From Tenacibaculum sp. 190130A14a (GTDB lineage: Bacteria > Bacteroidota > Bacteroidia > Flavobacteriales > Flavobacteriaceae): a stretch of 64,000 nucleotides of DNA. Made by a program: the position numbers and the translations under genes. Positions 18,883 through 28,020 of this stretch are shown piece by piece. The DNA lies in NCBI RefSeq assembly GCF_964048965.1, contig NZ_OZ040189.1, positions 248,001 to 312,000 on the forward strand, given 5' to 3'. Every line of letters begins with the position of its first letter. Position 1 is the stretch's first letter. The notes below the pieces were generated by a model, which made no database searches, was not told the DNA's origin, and was given only the letters and a program-made list of their open reading frames with translations.

Positions 18883-20247
18883 ATGTTTTTAGGAATTCAA
18901 GAAACAGTTGCCCAATTTTCTTCATGGGTGTGGGGAATCCCGTTATTAATTTTATTAATAGGAGGTGGGTTATTTTTATTTATATACTCAGGATTAATTC
19001 CTTTTAGATATATAGGTCATGCTGTGGCGGTATTAAGAGGTAAGTATGATAAGCACGATTCTCCTGGAGATTTATCGCATTACGAAGCCTTATCATCTGC
19101 TATTGCTGCAACGGTTGGAATGGGAAATATTAGTGGAGTAGCAATTGCTATTGCAACAGGAGGTCCGGGTGCTATTTTTTGGATGTGGGTAAGTGCATTT
19201 GTAGGTATGGCTACCAAGTTTTTTACTTGTAGTTTATCGGTGATGTATCGCGGGAAAGATGAAGAAGGAAATACCAAAGGAGGCCCTATGTATGTAATTA
19301 CTGAGGGCTTAGGAAAAGGATGGAAACCTTTAGCTGTATTCTTCGCTTCGGCGGGTTTAGTAGGAACATTGCCAGCATTTCAAGCAAATCAACTTACACA
19401 AACGTTAATAGATGTTTTTCAAGTACAGGAAGCTAATTATTTTACAGCGAAATTACTATTAGGTATTTCAATTGCTATCATTGTAGCCTTGGTAATTTTT
19501 GGTGGAATTAAACGTATTGGAAGTGTAGCAGGGAAATTAGTACCCGTAATGGTGGTAGTATATTTAATCACAGTAGCTGCTATTTTACTTTTAAGAATAG
19601 AGGAAGTACCTGCGATTTTCGCATTGATTTTTGAAGATGCATTTACAGGGAAATCTGTTTTAGGAGGGGCTTTGGGAGCTTTAATTATTACAGGGGTTAA
19701 AAGAGCCGCTTTTTCTAATGAGGCCGGTTTGGGTACGGCACCAATGATGCATGGTACGGCAAAAACGAAGGAACCAATTAGAGAAGGATTGGTAGCGATG
19801 TTAGGACCTGCAATAGATACGTTGTTAGTTTGTTCGTTAACTGCGTTTGCTATATTGGCTTCTGGCGTTTGGAAAGGCTTTGAAGGGAATGGAATATCCA
19901 TGACCTTGGCAGCTTTTGATGCCGTACTCCCGTATAATTCAGGAAGTGTTATATTGACTATTTGCGTATTGATTTTTGCTTTTTCAACATTATTCACGTA
20001 CTCGTTCTATGGTTTTAGTTGTTTGAGTTTTTTAACCAATTCTAAAATAGGGAAGTCTTATAACTATATTTACATTGTTACTATTGTAATAGCCTCTATT
20101 ATCAAATTAGATTTTGTTATTAATTTGATTGATAGCGCCTATGCATTAATGGCTATTCCAACAGTATTGTCTACTTTGATATTAGCTCCAAAAGTGAAAA
20201 AAGCGGCAACAGTATATTTTGATAAGTTAAAAACTAATTCTTTTTAA
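18883..20247 (+). CDS. Alanine/glycine:cation symporter family protein
   Basis: A 454-residue inner-membrane symporter of the AgcS family, with about eleven helices. It carries GMGNISGVAIAIATGGPGAIFWMW and the characteristic RAAFSNEAGLGTAPMMHGTAKT region, both used to recognise the family. It imports alanine or glycine with sodium or protons. Its 3' end overlaps the convergent M28 peptidase gene by 14 bases. Confidence 0.93.
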   Translation: MFLGIQETVAQFSSWVWGIPLLILLIGGGLFLFIYSGLIPFRYIGHAVAVLRGKYDKHDSPGDLSHYEALSSAIAATVGMGNISGVAIAIATGGPGAIFWMWVSAFVGMATKFFTCSLSVMYRGKDEEGNTKGGPMYVITEGLGKGWKPLAVFFASAGLVGTLPAFQANQLTQTLIDVFQVQEANYFTAKLLLGISIAIIVALVIFGGIKRIGSVAGKLVPVMVVVYLITVAAILLLRIEEVPAIFALIFEDAFTGKSVLGGALGALIITGVKRAAFSNEAGLGTAPMMHGTAKTKEPIREGLVAMLGPAIDTLLVCSLTAFAILASGVWKGFEGNGISMTLAAFDAVLPYNSGSVILTICVLIFAFSTLFTYSFYGFSCLSFLTNSKIGKSYNYIYIVTIVIASIIKLDFVINLIDSAYALMAIPTVLSTLILAPKVKKAATVYFDKLKTNSF

Positions 20248-21970
20248 ACTCCTGAAGTCTTTTTAGTATTTCAGTAGCTAAAGAATCTATTTTTTTAGTA
20301 GTCTTTTCAAGTTGTTCTTGATGATTTTTTGAGTCTTTTACAATGTCTAAAGTTGTTTGAGAAGCTTTAATATACCAATCTTTCCAAGTAGTAATAATCT
20401 TGTTTTGAGTCACTAAAGAATCTCCTTTTTTCAAATAGACTTTGCTTTGTTTTTCTTCTTCTAATAATCTAGAAACGGCAGCGGTTTCAATATTGTGAAG
20501 TATCATGTTAGCAGTTGTATCATTACTGTTTAAAAGTGCATATGCTGAGGCTAAAGAGGCAACTCCAACATTTTTAAGAGTCGTCTTAGAAACCTTATCA
20601 ATTCGGTCATTGTCGGTATGATAAAACTGATCTGTAAAATGCCAAAATAAAACGCTTGGAATATTGCCTTTTAAAAAAGGAACATGGTCACTACCGCCTT
20701 CAAAAGGGTTGGTGTTTACGACCCAATTCGCTCTTTTACCTTGCTCTTTAAACTTGTGAATTAAAAAATCATTTAAATAGTGCGGAGTCATTTCTTCAAG
20801 TTTCATTTTTCGTCCACCCCATTCGGTATGTTTATCTTTTCCACGGGTCCAAATTGCACTTGGATCCGGCATTTTTTCAATTAAAAAAGTTCCTCCTGTT
20901 TTTTCAGTGTCTTCACCTACCATATCTAAAGAAATTCCCCATTTGATGTCTTTAGCTCGAACACTATCCTCCTTTACATATCTATTGGTAGATACAATTT
21001 CATCTCCCCATAAAAAGGTTAAGGTTCTATGAGGGGTAAATTTTTTCTCTTTCATGAGTTTGGCAGTGAGGGTGGCCATTTCTAAAGCAACCCCAACACC
21101 TGTTGCATTATCGTTTGCTCCTGGTTCTTGTATATGAGCACTAAAAACTAAACGTTCTTTAGGATATTTGCTTCCTTTGATATCAGCAACAATGGTTAAT
21201 TCTTCAGATGGATAAATATTGGTTTTAATAGATACGTTTAAAAAAACTTTTCCTTTTAACAACTCCGCTTTTAATCTCTCTTTCGCTTCATAAGACATGG
21301 CAATTGCCCATGCTTTTAACTCTTTATTTAAAGGAATGGATCTAAATTGAATAGACGTGGTGTTTTTTTGAGGTTGTAAATACTTGGGGTTACTATAAGT
21401 AATAAGTCCAGCAGCTCCTCTTTCTACAATAGCCTGATTAAATATTCTGTGCGGATGGGTTTCTGCAAAAACAATTTTACCTTTAACATCAAGATCTTTA
21501 ATCGTTTTTAGATCTTTAATATATACAACTTCAGCAGAAACTCCTTCTTTAGGAGTGCTGTAAGAATTTAAAGCAATCATATTTCTATTGGTGCTATGTT
21601 GTAAAAGAGGCGTTTCTTCACCATTGATTGTTACAGTAGCATCTACCGATTCCCATGTAGGCTTTTCTAAAGGTCTTTTTTCTATTCTGTACGTTAAATG
21701 ATGAGTAGTTGTAGCCTTTTCTTCACTAACAAATCCAGACTTCTCAAGTTCTTCTGCAATTTTATAGACACTTTTATTAAAACCAGTATTTCCTACAACA
21801 CGCCAATATTTTTCTACAAAAGAAGTGGTTTCATAGGCTAAATCACCAGTAAACTCTTGGTTTAAAACATCAAAATAATTTGAAGTATTTGTTTGTGGAG
21901 TTTCTTTTGAATTTTTACAACTTAGAAAAACTAAAAGTAACAATAACGGGAGGCAAGATTTTTTATACAT
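20234..21970 (-). CDS. M28 family metallopeptidase lipoprotein
   Basis: A 578-residue lipoprotein (lipobox VFLSC, Cys18). The body has a PA-like domain (about 130-210) and an M28 aminopeptidase domain. Zinc-site pieces are FSAHIQEPGANDNATG, WGDEI, SLDMVGED and SDHVPFL...FYHTDNDRID. The first metal motif reads HIQ where many M28 enzymes have HxD, so one ligand may differ. It is probably an envelope aminopeptidase for peptide scavenging. The tail (about 520-578) is helical and charged. Confidence 0.88.
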   Translation of the reverse strand: MYKKSCLPLLLLLVFLSCKNSKETPQTNTSNYFDVLNQEFTGDLAYETTSFVEKYWRVVGNTGFNKSVYKIAEELEKSGFVSEEKATTTHHLTYRIEKRPLEKPTWESVDATVTINGEETPLLQHSTNRNMIALNSYSTPKEGVSAEVVYIKDLKTIKDLDVKGKIVFAETHPHRIFNQAIVERGAAGLITYSNPKYLQPQKNTTSIQFRSIPLNKELKAWAIAMSYEAKERLKAELLKGKVFLNVSIKTNIYPSEELTIVADIKGSKYPKERLVFSAHIQEPGANDNATGVGVALEMATLTAKLMKEKKFTPHRTLTFLWGDEIVSTNRYVKEDSVRAKDIKWGISLDMVGEDTEKTGGTFLIEKMPDPSAIWTRGKDKHTEWGGRKMKLEEMTPHYLNDFLIHKFKEQGKRANWVVNTNPFEGGSDHVPFLKGNIPSVLFWHFTDQFYHTDNDRIDKVSKTTLKNVGVASLASAYALLNSNDTTANMILHNIETAAVSRLLEEEKQSKVYLKKGDSLVTQNKIITTWKDWYIKASQTTLDIVKDSKNHQEQLEKTTKKIDSLATEILKRLQEFKKN

Positions 21971-22020
21971 AACTGGTTTTTGTGTGTTAAATGTACGCTT
22001 TTATAGCGCTTTAAATGGTG

Positions 22021-22740
22021 TTATTTTCTAAAATAAAAACGAACTCCTTTATAAACTATGTAAAGGCTAATAAGAATAATTAATAATGCCCAAAGCCAAT
22101 AGGTTCCAAAACTATTTTCGGCTATGTTTTGAGTATCCGAGTTTAACACTTGATTACCTCTTGTAAATTGTTTGGTGAATAAATAATCCAATTGTAAATA
22201 ACTGCTAAAAATTGCTTGTAACCCAAGAAATAACAAGGTGCTCAGTTCTAATGTTTTGTTTTTAGTAAATGAAATAATGCCTAAGGTAAGAGCAAAAACA
22301 CTAAGCGTTATAATTCCCCAAAAAGAACGAATCCATAACAGTAATGAAAGGATTATAAAAGCAATTAAAATTCGCAAAGCTATAGAAGCTGTTCTTTTGG
22401 TTTTGGCACTTATGATAAATAAAGTACCTACAATGGTTGTTCCGAAGAGACCTCCAGCTGCAACCAGAGCTCTCGAAATATTATAAGGTAAAAAAGCATT
22501 GCTAACACTGGTGTAAGCAGTACCACCACCATTTCTATAAATTTCAAGATGGCTAAAACTACCGCCCAATAACAATGCAGTAATTCCATGTCCCATTTCA
22601 TGAAACCAAGTACCTAACAATCGAAAAGGATATTGTGCTATGGAAAACACAGGCAGCTGTAATAAAATGAAAATAAGTACAGTGGCTGTTAAAATAATGT
22701 AGTGTTGTTGTTTAGATATTCGAGGGTTGTTAATTTTCAT
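22021..22740 (-). CDS. M50 family membrane metallopeptidase
   Basis: A 239-residue membrane protein with about six helices and the zinc motif HEMGH at 47-51 in an early helix. This is the layout of M50B-like proteases that cut substrates within the membrane. A second glycine-rich segment, VAAGGLFGTTIVG, follows. The third metal ligand is not obvious to me, so activity is inferred. The start is the ATG at 22740, 50 bases upstream of the M28 gene start on the same strand. Confidence 0.82.
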   Translation of the reverse strand: MKINNPRISKQQHYIILTATVLIFILLQLPVFSIAQYPFRLLGTWFHEMGHGITALLLGGSFSHLEIYRNGGGTAYTSVSNAFLPYNISRALVAAGGLFGTTIVGTLFIISAKTKRTASIALRILIAFIILSLLLWIRSFWGIITLSVFALTLGIISFTKNKTLELSTLLFLGLQAIFSSYLQLDYLFTKQFTRGNQVLNSDTQNIAENSFGTYWLWALLIILISLYIVYKGVRFYFRK

Positions 22741-22823
22741 AGAATGAATACTATTTTCAATAGTTCGGTAATTTTTTCTATAAAATTACAATATTTAGGA
22801 GAAAACTAAGGGATGGTAATTTT

Positions 22824-22851
22824 TTGCATACAGACATTATAGTTAAATTTG
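22824..22851 (+). promoter_or_regulatory. Promoter of aspS
   Basis: TTTTG at -33 and TAAATTTG at -7, separated by 17 bases, match the flavobacterial consensus TTG-N17-23-TAnnTTTG. The -7 box lies 20 bases before the ATG. Confidence 0.7.
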
Positions 22852-22870
22852 CACCTCAAAATTTCAAGAA

Positions 22871-24625
22871 ATGTACAGAACGCATACTTGTGGCGAGTTA
22901 AGAGCGTCGCATATCAATACAGAAGTAACCCTTTCAGGTTGGGTGCAAAAATCACGTGATAAAGGATTTATGATTTGGGTAGATTTACGTGATCGTTACG
23001 GAATTACACAGTTAATTTTTGACGAAGAACGTACTGCTAAAGATTTAATGGAGAAGGCAAAAACCTTAGGGCGTGAATTTGTAATTCAAGTAAAAGGAAC
23101 TGTAATTGAGCGTGCTTCTAAAAACGCAAATATTCCTACTGGAGATGTTGAGGTATTGGTTGCTGAATTAGAAATTTTAAATGAAGCTAAATTACCACCA
23201 TTTACAATTGAAGATGAAACAGATGGGGGAGAAGATATTCGTATGCAATATCGTTATTTAGATATTCGTCGTAATCCAGTAAAGAATAGCTTAGTGTTCC
23301 GTCATAAAGTTTCTATGGAGGTACGTAAGTATCTTTCAGATAAAGGATTTATTGATGTAGAAACTCCGTATTTAATCAAATCTACACCAGAAGGAGCACG
23401 TGATTTCTTAGTGCCTTCTCGTATGAATGCTGGTCAGTTTTATGCATTGCCGCAATCGCCACAAACCTTTAAGCAGTTATTAATGGTAGGTGGAATGGAT
23501 AAGTACTTCCAGATTGTAAAGTGTTTTAGAGATGAAGATTTACGTGCCGACCGTCAACCAGAGTTTACACAAATAGACTGTGAGATGGCTTTTGTGGAGC
23601 AAGAAGATATTTTAGAGATTTTTGAAGGAATGACACGTCATTTGTTAAAAGAAATCAACGGAGTTGAGGTAGATAAATTCCCAAGAATCACTTTTGATGA
23701 AGCAATGCGCAAGTACGGAAATGACAAGCCAGATATTCGTTTCGGGATGGAGTTTGGTGAGTTAAACGAAGTAGCTCAACATAAAGAATTCAAAGTGTTT
23801 AACGATGCTGAATTAGTAGTTGGTATTGCTGTTCCAGGAGGAGCTTCGTATACACGTAAAGAAATTGATAAATTAATTGACTGGGTAAAGCGTCCGCAAG
23901 TAGGGGCTTTAGGAATGGTATATGTAAAGTGTAATGAAGATGGTTCGTTTAAGTCGTCTGTAGATAAGTTCTATGATCAAGAAGATTTAGCAAAATGGGC
24001 GGAAGCTACTGGAGCAAAAGCAGGAGATTTAATCTGTGTGCTTTCTGGAAACACCAATAAAGTACGTGCTCAATTAAGTGCATTACGTATGGAGATGGCA
24101 GAACGTTTAGGTTTACGTAAACCAGATGAATTTGCTCCATTATGGGTAATTGATTTCCCATTGTTAGAATTAGATGAAGAAACAGGTCATTATCATGCAA
24201 TGCACCACCCGTTTACTTCACCAAAACCAGGTCAGTTAGAATTATTAGATACAAACCCAGGTGATGTAAAAGCAAATGCATACGATTTAGTATTAAATGG
24301 AAATGAAATCGGTGGAGGTTCTATTCGTATTCACGATAAAGAAACGCAAGCTATTATGTTTAAGCATTTAGGATTTACAGAAGAAGAAGCAAAAGCTCAG
24401 TTCGGATTCTTAATGGATGCATTTGAATATGGTGCGCCACCACACGGAGGTTTAGCATTTGGTTTAGACCGTTTGGTAGCAATTTTAGGAGGGCAAGAAA
24501 CAATTCGTGATTTTATCGCATTCCCTAAAAATAACTCAGGACGTGATGTAATGATTGATGCACCAGCAACGATTGACAATGCACAGTTAGAAGAGTTAAG
24601 TATTCAATTAGATGTAAAAGAATAA
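22871..24625 (+). CDS. aspS: Aspartate-tRNA ligase
   Basis: A 584-residue class II synthetase of bacterial type. An N-terminal OB fold (about 1-110) with [20 protein letters not shown] binds the anticodon. The catalytic core has [28 protein letters not shown] and the terminal motif [13 protein letters not shown]. The bacterial GAD insertion lies in the middle. It charges tRNA-Asp. A good promoter precedes it, and a REP-like repeat and a shared terminator follow. Confidence 0.96.
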   Translation: MYRTHTCGELRASHINTEVTLSGWVQKSRDKGFMIWVDLRDRYGITQLIFDEERTAKDLMEKAKTLGREFVIQVKGTVIERASKNANIPTGDVEVLVAELEILNEAKLPPFTIEDETDGGEDIRMQYRYLDIRRNPVKNSLVFRHKVSMEVRKYLSDKGFIDVETPYLIKSTPEGARDFLVPSRMNAGQFYALPQSPQTFKQLLMVGGMDKYFQIVKCFRDEDLRADRQPEFTQIDCEMAFVEQEDILEIFEGMTRHLLKEINGVEVDKFPRITFDEAMRKYGNDKPDIRFGMEFGELNEVAQHKEFKVFNDAELVVGIAVPGGASYTRKEIDKLIDWVKRPQVGALGMVYVKCNEDGSFKSSVDKFYDQEDLAKWAEATGAKAGDLICVLSGNTNKVRAQLSALRMEMAERLGLRKPDEFAPLWVIDFPLLELDEETGHYHAMHHPFTSPKPGQLELLDTNPGDVKANAYDLVLNGNEIGGGSIRIHDKETQAIMFKHLGFTEEEAKAQFGFLMDAFEYGAPPHGGLAFGLDRLVAILGGQETIRDFIAFPKNNSGRDVMIDAPATIDNAQLEELSIQLDVKE

Positions 24626-24631
24626 TAGTAC

Positions 24632-24708
24632 GTCATTACGAGCCAAAGCGAAGTAATCTGTTATAGGAATTCAACAGACAAAGATTGCTTCATTTTATTC
24701 GCAATGAC
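24632..24708. repeat. REP-like palindromic repeat
   Basis: An imperfect inverted repeat of about 77 bases. The left arm starts GTCATTACGAGCCAAAGCG and the right arm ends ATTCGCAATGAC, each about 30 bases. It resembles the GTCATTGCGAG-type dispersed elements common in bacterial genomes. It sits between the aspS stop and the terminator. Two decayed relatives occur at 27924-27950 and 28731-28755. Confidence 0.65.
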
Positions 24709-24720
24709 ATTTAAAATATA

Positions 24721-24748
24721 AACCCTGTTTTCTATTGAGAACAGGGTT
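24721..24748. terminator. Bidirectional terminator between aspS and osmC-like gene
   Basis: Arms AACCCTGTT / AACAGGGTT with a loop of about ten bases. A T-rich tract follows on the plus strand and an A/T-rich one on the minus strand, serving convergent genes. Confidence 0.75.
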
Positions 24749-24754
24749 TATTTT

Positions 24755-25228
24755 TTATGACTTATCAATACATATTGGGTTGTGTTCAATTGTAAAATTA
24801 ACCGAGTTAGCTATAAAACAATATTCATTAGCTTTTTGATGTAAGGCTATTGCTTTTTCTTTCATAGAGGCCTCTAAAACGGTAACTGTTGGGTTTAAGA
24901 TTACTTTAGAGAAACTACCTTTTCCATTTGCATCTATTTTCATAACACCAGAGACGCCATCTTGGTAAGCGGTTATGATCACATTTTCTTCAGAGCATAA
25001 ATGCAAGTACCAAAGCATATGACAAGATGCTATAGCTGTAATTAAAAGTTCTTCAGGGTTATGTTTTGTGCCATCTCCTTTAAATGCTGCGTCGGAGGAA
25101 CCTAAAATTGGTGGTTTATTATTTATGTTCATAGTATAGCTCCTTTCATAACTATTATAATTCAATGTTCCTTTTCCATTGTTTCCAGTCCAAATTACTG
25201 TTGCCGTATAATTAAAATCTTTTTTCAT
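24755..25228 (-). CDS. OsmC family protein
   Basis: A 157-residue OsmC/Ohr-fold protein. The two redox cysteines are visible: C69 in ITAIASCHML on the central helix and C137 in NEYCFIANS. A third, C78, lies on the same helix. The family reduces organic peroxides through such cysteines. It is divergent from the DinB/ArsR-type pair, and a 26-base inverted repeat lies between them at 25305-25330, which suggests shared control. Confidence 0.9.
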   Translation of the reverse strand: MKKDFNYTATVIWTGNNGKGTLNYNSYERSYTMNINNKPPILGSSDAAFKGDGTKHNPEELLITAIASCHMLWYLHLCSEENVIITAYQDGVSGVMKIDANGKGSFSKVILNPTVTVLEASMKEKAIALHQKANEYCFIANSVNFTIEHNPICIDKS

Positions 25229-25304
25229 AATCTTTAAGTACTTGAGTGTTTCTTATTTATAATTTGATGTAATACTTCAACAAAGAAAGAGCAACAAAAA
25301 CAGG

Positions 25305-25330
25305 AATAGTTCATTCTAAAATGAACTATT
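25305..25330. promoter_or_regulatory. Perfect inverted repeat, candidate operator
   Basis: Ten-base perfect arms AATAGTTCAT / ATGAACTATT separated by six bases, in the intergenic region between the divergent OsmC gene and the DinB-regulator pair. It ends 16 bases upstream of the TACCTTTG -7 box, so it overlaps the -33 region of the rightward promoter. No T tract follows, which argues against a terminator. Confidence 0.55.
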
Positions 25331-25346
25331 AAAATTGCCATCGATT

Positions 25347-25354
25347 TACCTTTG
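25347..25354 (+). promoter_or_regulatory. Candidate -7 element for the DinB-ArsR pair
   Basis: TACCTTTG fits TAnnTTTG and lies 15 bases before the ATG at 25370. An AGGAAAAG stretch just after it could serve as the ribosome site. Confidence 0.5.
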
Positions 25355-25369
25355 AGGAAAAGAAAGAAT

Positions 25370-25840
25370 ATGGACTCAAAATCGATTATTTTATTAAACT
25401 TTAAAGAAACCAGAAGAAGAAGTATTAACTTGTGGAAAGGAATTCCTTTTGAATATTTACATTGGAAACCTGATAGTGAAGCTATGAGTTGTATCGAGAT
25501 GATTCGACATGTGTTAGAAGCAGAACATTTATTTCATACCATTATAAAAAATAGAGGTAATTTAGGCGATTATACATCGCCTTGGGAAGGTTTAGCGTTT
25601 ATAGACGTGCAATATGAATTACAATTCGCAGAGCCTTATAAAGTAGAATTGTATGGGATGATAGAACAACTATCTGAAAGCGATTTAACAAACATTATTA
25701 TTGATCGAAAAGAAGTAAACCAAGTAAAGCAGTTGGGAGATTATTTAAATAGAATGGTGTATCATGAAGCGGTTCATACTGGACAATTATTAAGTTATTT
25801 AAGAACATTGAATATTACAAGACCGCAAATTTGGGATTAA
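25370..25840 (+). CDS. DinB family protein
   Basis: A 156-residue four-helix DinB/YfiT-like protein. Family members often bind a metal through three histidines. Candidates here are in MIRHVLEAEHLFH and in the late helix VYHEAVHTGQLLSYL. I chose ATG 25370 over the TTG at 25352 because the longer start lies inside the -7 element and the purine-rich ribosome site. It is followed after four bases by the ArsR-type gene, so the two are co-transcribed. Enzymatic role (possibly a thiol transferase) is unknown. Confidence 0.85.
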   Translation: MDSKSIILLNFKETRRRSINLWKGIPFEYLHWKPDSEAMSCIEMIRHVLEAEHLFHTIIKNRGNLGDYTSPWEGLAFIDVQYELQFAEPYKVELYGMIEQLSESDLTNIIIDRKEVNQVKQLGDYLNRMVYHEAVHTGQLLSYLRTLNITRPQIWD

Positions 25841-25844
25841 TCCT

Positions 25845-26534
25845 ATGGAAAGTTTAGAAAATGATTTTAGTGAAATAGCCAGTTTATTAGGAGATAAATC
25901 TAGAGCAATAATGCTTTGGAATTTACTTGATGGTAGAGCATATACGGCGACAGAATTGGCTAACTGTAGTGCAGTTTCTTTACAATCGGCAAGTAATCAT
26001 TTAGCGAAACTTCTTCAAAAAAATATTCTTACTGTAGAAAAGCAAGGAAGACACCGTTATTATAGGTTTAGCTCGCCAGAGGTAGCTCAGGTCATTGAAT
26101 CTATGGCTAGTTTACTTTCCCTACAAAAAGACTACAAAAAAATAAAAAGACCAAAGGCTACAGCTTTTACCTATGCAAGAACATGCTATCAACACTTGGC
26201 AGGTGAAGTAGGAGTAAAGATTACAGAGGCTTTAGTTTCTCAAGAAATCATCACTCCTGTAGAGAAACAGTATATAGTTACCCATAGTGGAAAACAATGG
26301 TTTTTAGATTTAGGAATTAACACTGAGAAAATTCAAAATGCAAAAAGATCTTTTGCTCATCAGTGTTTAGATTGGAGCGAAAGAAAACATCATTTGGCAG
26401 GCGCACTTGGAGATGCTTTTTTAGAAACTATGTTAGCAAATGATTGGTTTCGAAAACATAAAAACACTAGAGAGTTGGTACTTACTTCTAAAGGAAGTTT
26501 TCATCTAAAAAAACTTTTAAAAATAGATCTATAG
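25845..26534 (+). CDS. ArsR-type winged-helix transcriptional regulator
   Basis: A 229-residue regulator. Residues 1-95 form a winged HTH of ArsR type (FSEIASLLGDKSRAIMLW, then SNHLAKLLQKNILTVEKQ and the wing GRHRYYRF). The C-terminal 130 residues are an additional domain with CYQHLAGEVGVKITE and SFAHQCLDWSERKHH, whose Cys and His residues could form a sensor. Length is about twice a minimal ArsR. It is the natural candidate to bind the inverted repeat at 25305-25330 and control itself, DinB and OsmC. Confidence 0.87.
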   Translation: MESLENDFSEIASLLGDKSRAIMLWNLLDGRAYTATELANCSAVSLQSASNHLAKLLQKNILTVEKQGRHRYYRFSSPEVAQVIESMASLLSLQKDYKKIKRPKATAFTYARTCYQHLAGEVGVKITEALVSQEIITPVEKQYIVTHSGKQWFLDLGINTEKIQNAKRSFAHQCLDWSERKHHLAGALGDAFLETMLANDWFRKHKNTRELVLTSKGSFHLKKLLKIDL

Positions 26535-26572
26535 CACGTAACTATTCTGAAGATTTTTAGTAATTTCATTTT

Positions 26573-27127
26573 ATGAAAAAAAAGAAAATTGTTAAAGGAA
26601 TTTTAATTGGCCTAGCTACTATTTTAATAGCAATTGTTGGAGCAATATCTTATAGCTACTTCTATATGAAAAAGGCTTACAATACAGAAAATAAACCATT
26701 TAAAAACTATGTAGGGTATATAGATCAAAGTAAGGCATTATTAAATGACACTTATAAGTTGTGTAATGATGGAAGTTTACTACATACCTATAGTGGTGCA
26801 GGTTTAAAGGCGTATAAAGGAACAAAAAAGAAGTTTAGAGATACTTTAAACAAAGAGTTTAATACAAATACATATACTGATTCTGGCTATGTAAACTTTA
26901 GGTTTTTGGTCAATTGTGAAGGGAATGCAGGTTGGTTTGAGATAATTGAAATGGATTTAAATTTGAAAGAACAACCAATGAATAATACATTGGTCAATGA
27001 GCTTTTAGAGTTTACTTCTGGTCAGGAAAGATGGAATGTTTTATCATACCATGATAAACCTCATAACTATTATATGTATGTTTCTTATAGAATTGAAAAT
27101 GGAAAAGTTACAGAAATTATCCCTTAG
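26573..27127 (+). CDS. Hypothetical membrane-anchored protein
   Basis: A 184-residue protein with a basic N-terminus (MKKKKIVKG) and one hydrophobic segment at about 9-31, so it is either anchored in the inner membrane or secreted. The rest has no domain I recognise. A cysteine pair (LCNDG and VNCEGNAG) may form a disulfide in the periplasm. The region FLVNCEGNAGWFEI recalls small envelope proteins of Flavobacteriia. It overlaps the following lipoprotein gene by 29 bases, so the two are probably co-translated. Confidence 0.72.
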   Translation: MKKKKIVKGILIGLATILIAIVGAISYSYFYMKKAYNTENKPFKNYVGYIDQSKALLNDTYKLCNDGSLLHTYSGAGLKAYKGTKKKFRDTLNKEFNTNTYTDSGYVNFRFLVNCEGNAGWFEIIEMDLNLKEQPMNNTLVNELLEFTSGQERWNVLSYHDKPHNYYMYVSYRIENGKVTEIIP

Positions 27128-27929
27128 TCTAATCATTTTTGCAGTATTGCTATGTTGTAATCAAGAGCAACAATCAAAAAGAGAACTTGCTGAAAAAAGA
27201 TATAAAGAAGCTGTGTGGTTTACACAAGGCTCCATACCTTTTCAAAACGGTATTGTAGAAGCAATAGAAATAGATCCAACGTATGAACAAGCAGTTTATG
27301 AATTATCTGTAGCGCATTTAAAAAGAGGAATGCCGCATAAATGGTTACCTCAATATAACAAAGCTGTGCAATTAGATTCGGTAACGAGAATTCCTTGGAG
27401 AGGTTATTTATACTTATGGTTTTATAGAGATTATAAAAAGGCAATCGCAGATTTTGACGCAAGTGACATACTCACCCCTAACTTTGTTGATGCTCCTCAA
27501 GGACTGAGTGTAGATGCATGGAGAGGAATCGCATATTTAGGATTAAAAGATTACAAAACATCTATTCAGTATTTTGATAAATATTTAAAAAAAGAAATAG
27601 AAGATTTTGGTGAGCAATATGTAGATGTAACTGCATTTTTATACCAAGGAATAGCTTATTTAGAATTGAAAGATTATGAAAAGGCTGAAATCTGTTTTAA
27701 TAAACTAATAAAAAACTCGTATGGCTTTAGTGCAGATGGAAAGTATTACAAAGCGTTGATACTATTTAAACAAAATAAAGCAGAGGAAGCTAAAATTATG
27801 ATTGAAGCTGCGCTCAAAGATTTTAATGATGGTTATTTTAACAAACGACCATATGTAGAAACACTAAGGCAATTGTATTTGGAAGATTTAACAGATTTAG
27901 AATCTTCTATAAACTCAAATAATAGCTAA
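27099..27929 (+). CDS. Tetratricopeptide-repeat lipoprotein
   Basis: About 276 residues. A lipoprotein signal (MEKLQKLSLSLIIFAVLLC) is followed by TPR-like helices, for instance AVYELSVAHLKRG, AWRGIAYLGLKDYKTSIQYF and LYQGIAYLELKDYEKAEICF. The frame extends upstream to 27036, but ATG 27099 gives a proper signal peptide and a 29-base overlap with the previous gene. TPR proteins usually serve as binding scaffolds. The partner is unknown; the overlap suggests it is the membrane protein upstream. Confidence 0.82.
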   Translation: MEKLQKLSLSLIIFAVLLCCNQEQQSKRELAEKRYKEAVWFTQGSIPFQNGIVEAIEIDPTYEQAVYELSVAHLKRGMPHKWLPQYNKAVQLDSVTRIPWRGYLYLWFYRDYKKAIADFDASDILTPNFVDAPQGLSVDAWRGIAYLGLKDYKTSIQYFDKYLKKEIEDFGEQYVDVTAFLYQGIAYLELKDYEKAEICFNKLIKNSYGFSADGKYYKALILFKQNKAEEAKIMIEAALKDFNDGYFNKRPYVETLRQLYLEDLTDLESSINSNNS

Positions 27930-27950
27930 AGCGAAGTGATTTGTCTACAG
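27924..27950 (+). repeat. Decayed REP-like half element
   Basis: AGCTAAAGCGAAGTGATTTG followed by TCTACAG resembles the left arm of the element at 24632-24708 (AGCCAAAGCGAAGTAATCTG). It overlaps the stop codon of the TPR gene and, like the complete copy, lies just before a terminator. Confidence 0.5.
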
Positions 27951-27956
27951 AAAAAT

Positions 27957-27985
27957 AAAGCCCGTTCTTAACAGAGAGCGGGTTT
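27957..27985 (+). terminator. Terminator of the TPR lipoprotein gene
   Basis: Arms AAAGCCCGTTCT / AGAGCGGGTTT with two G-T pairs, followed by TTATTTTTTT. Confidence 0.75.
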
Positions 27986-28020
27986 TTATTTTTTTAAATG
28001 AATTTTGCTACTTTTAGAAT

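Noticed and set aside
19437..19997. A 186-residue ORF on the minus strand inside the AgcS gene
   Set aside because: The plus-strand frame carries strong family motifs; the minus frame has low-complexity Ala/Pro/Ile content and no motif.
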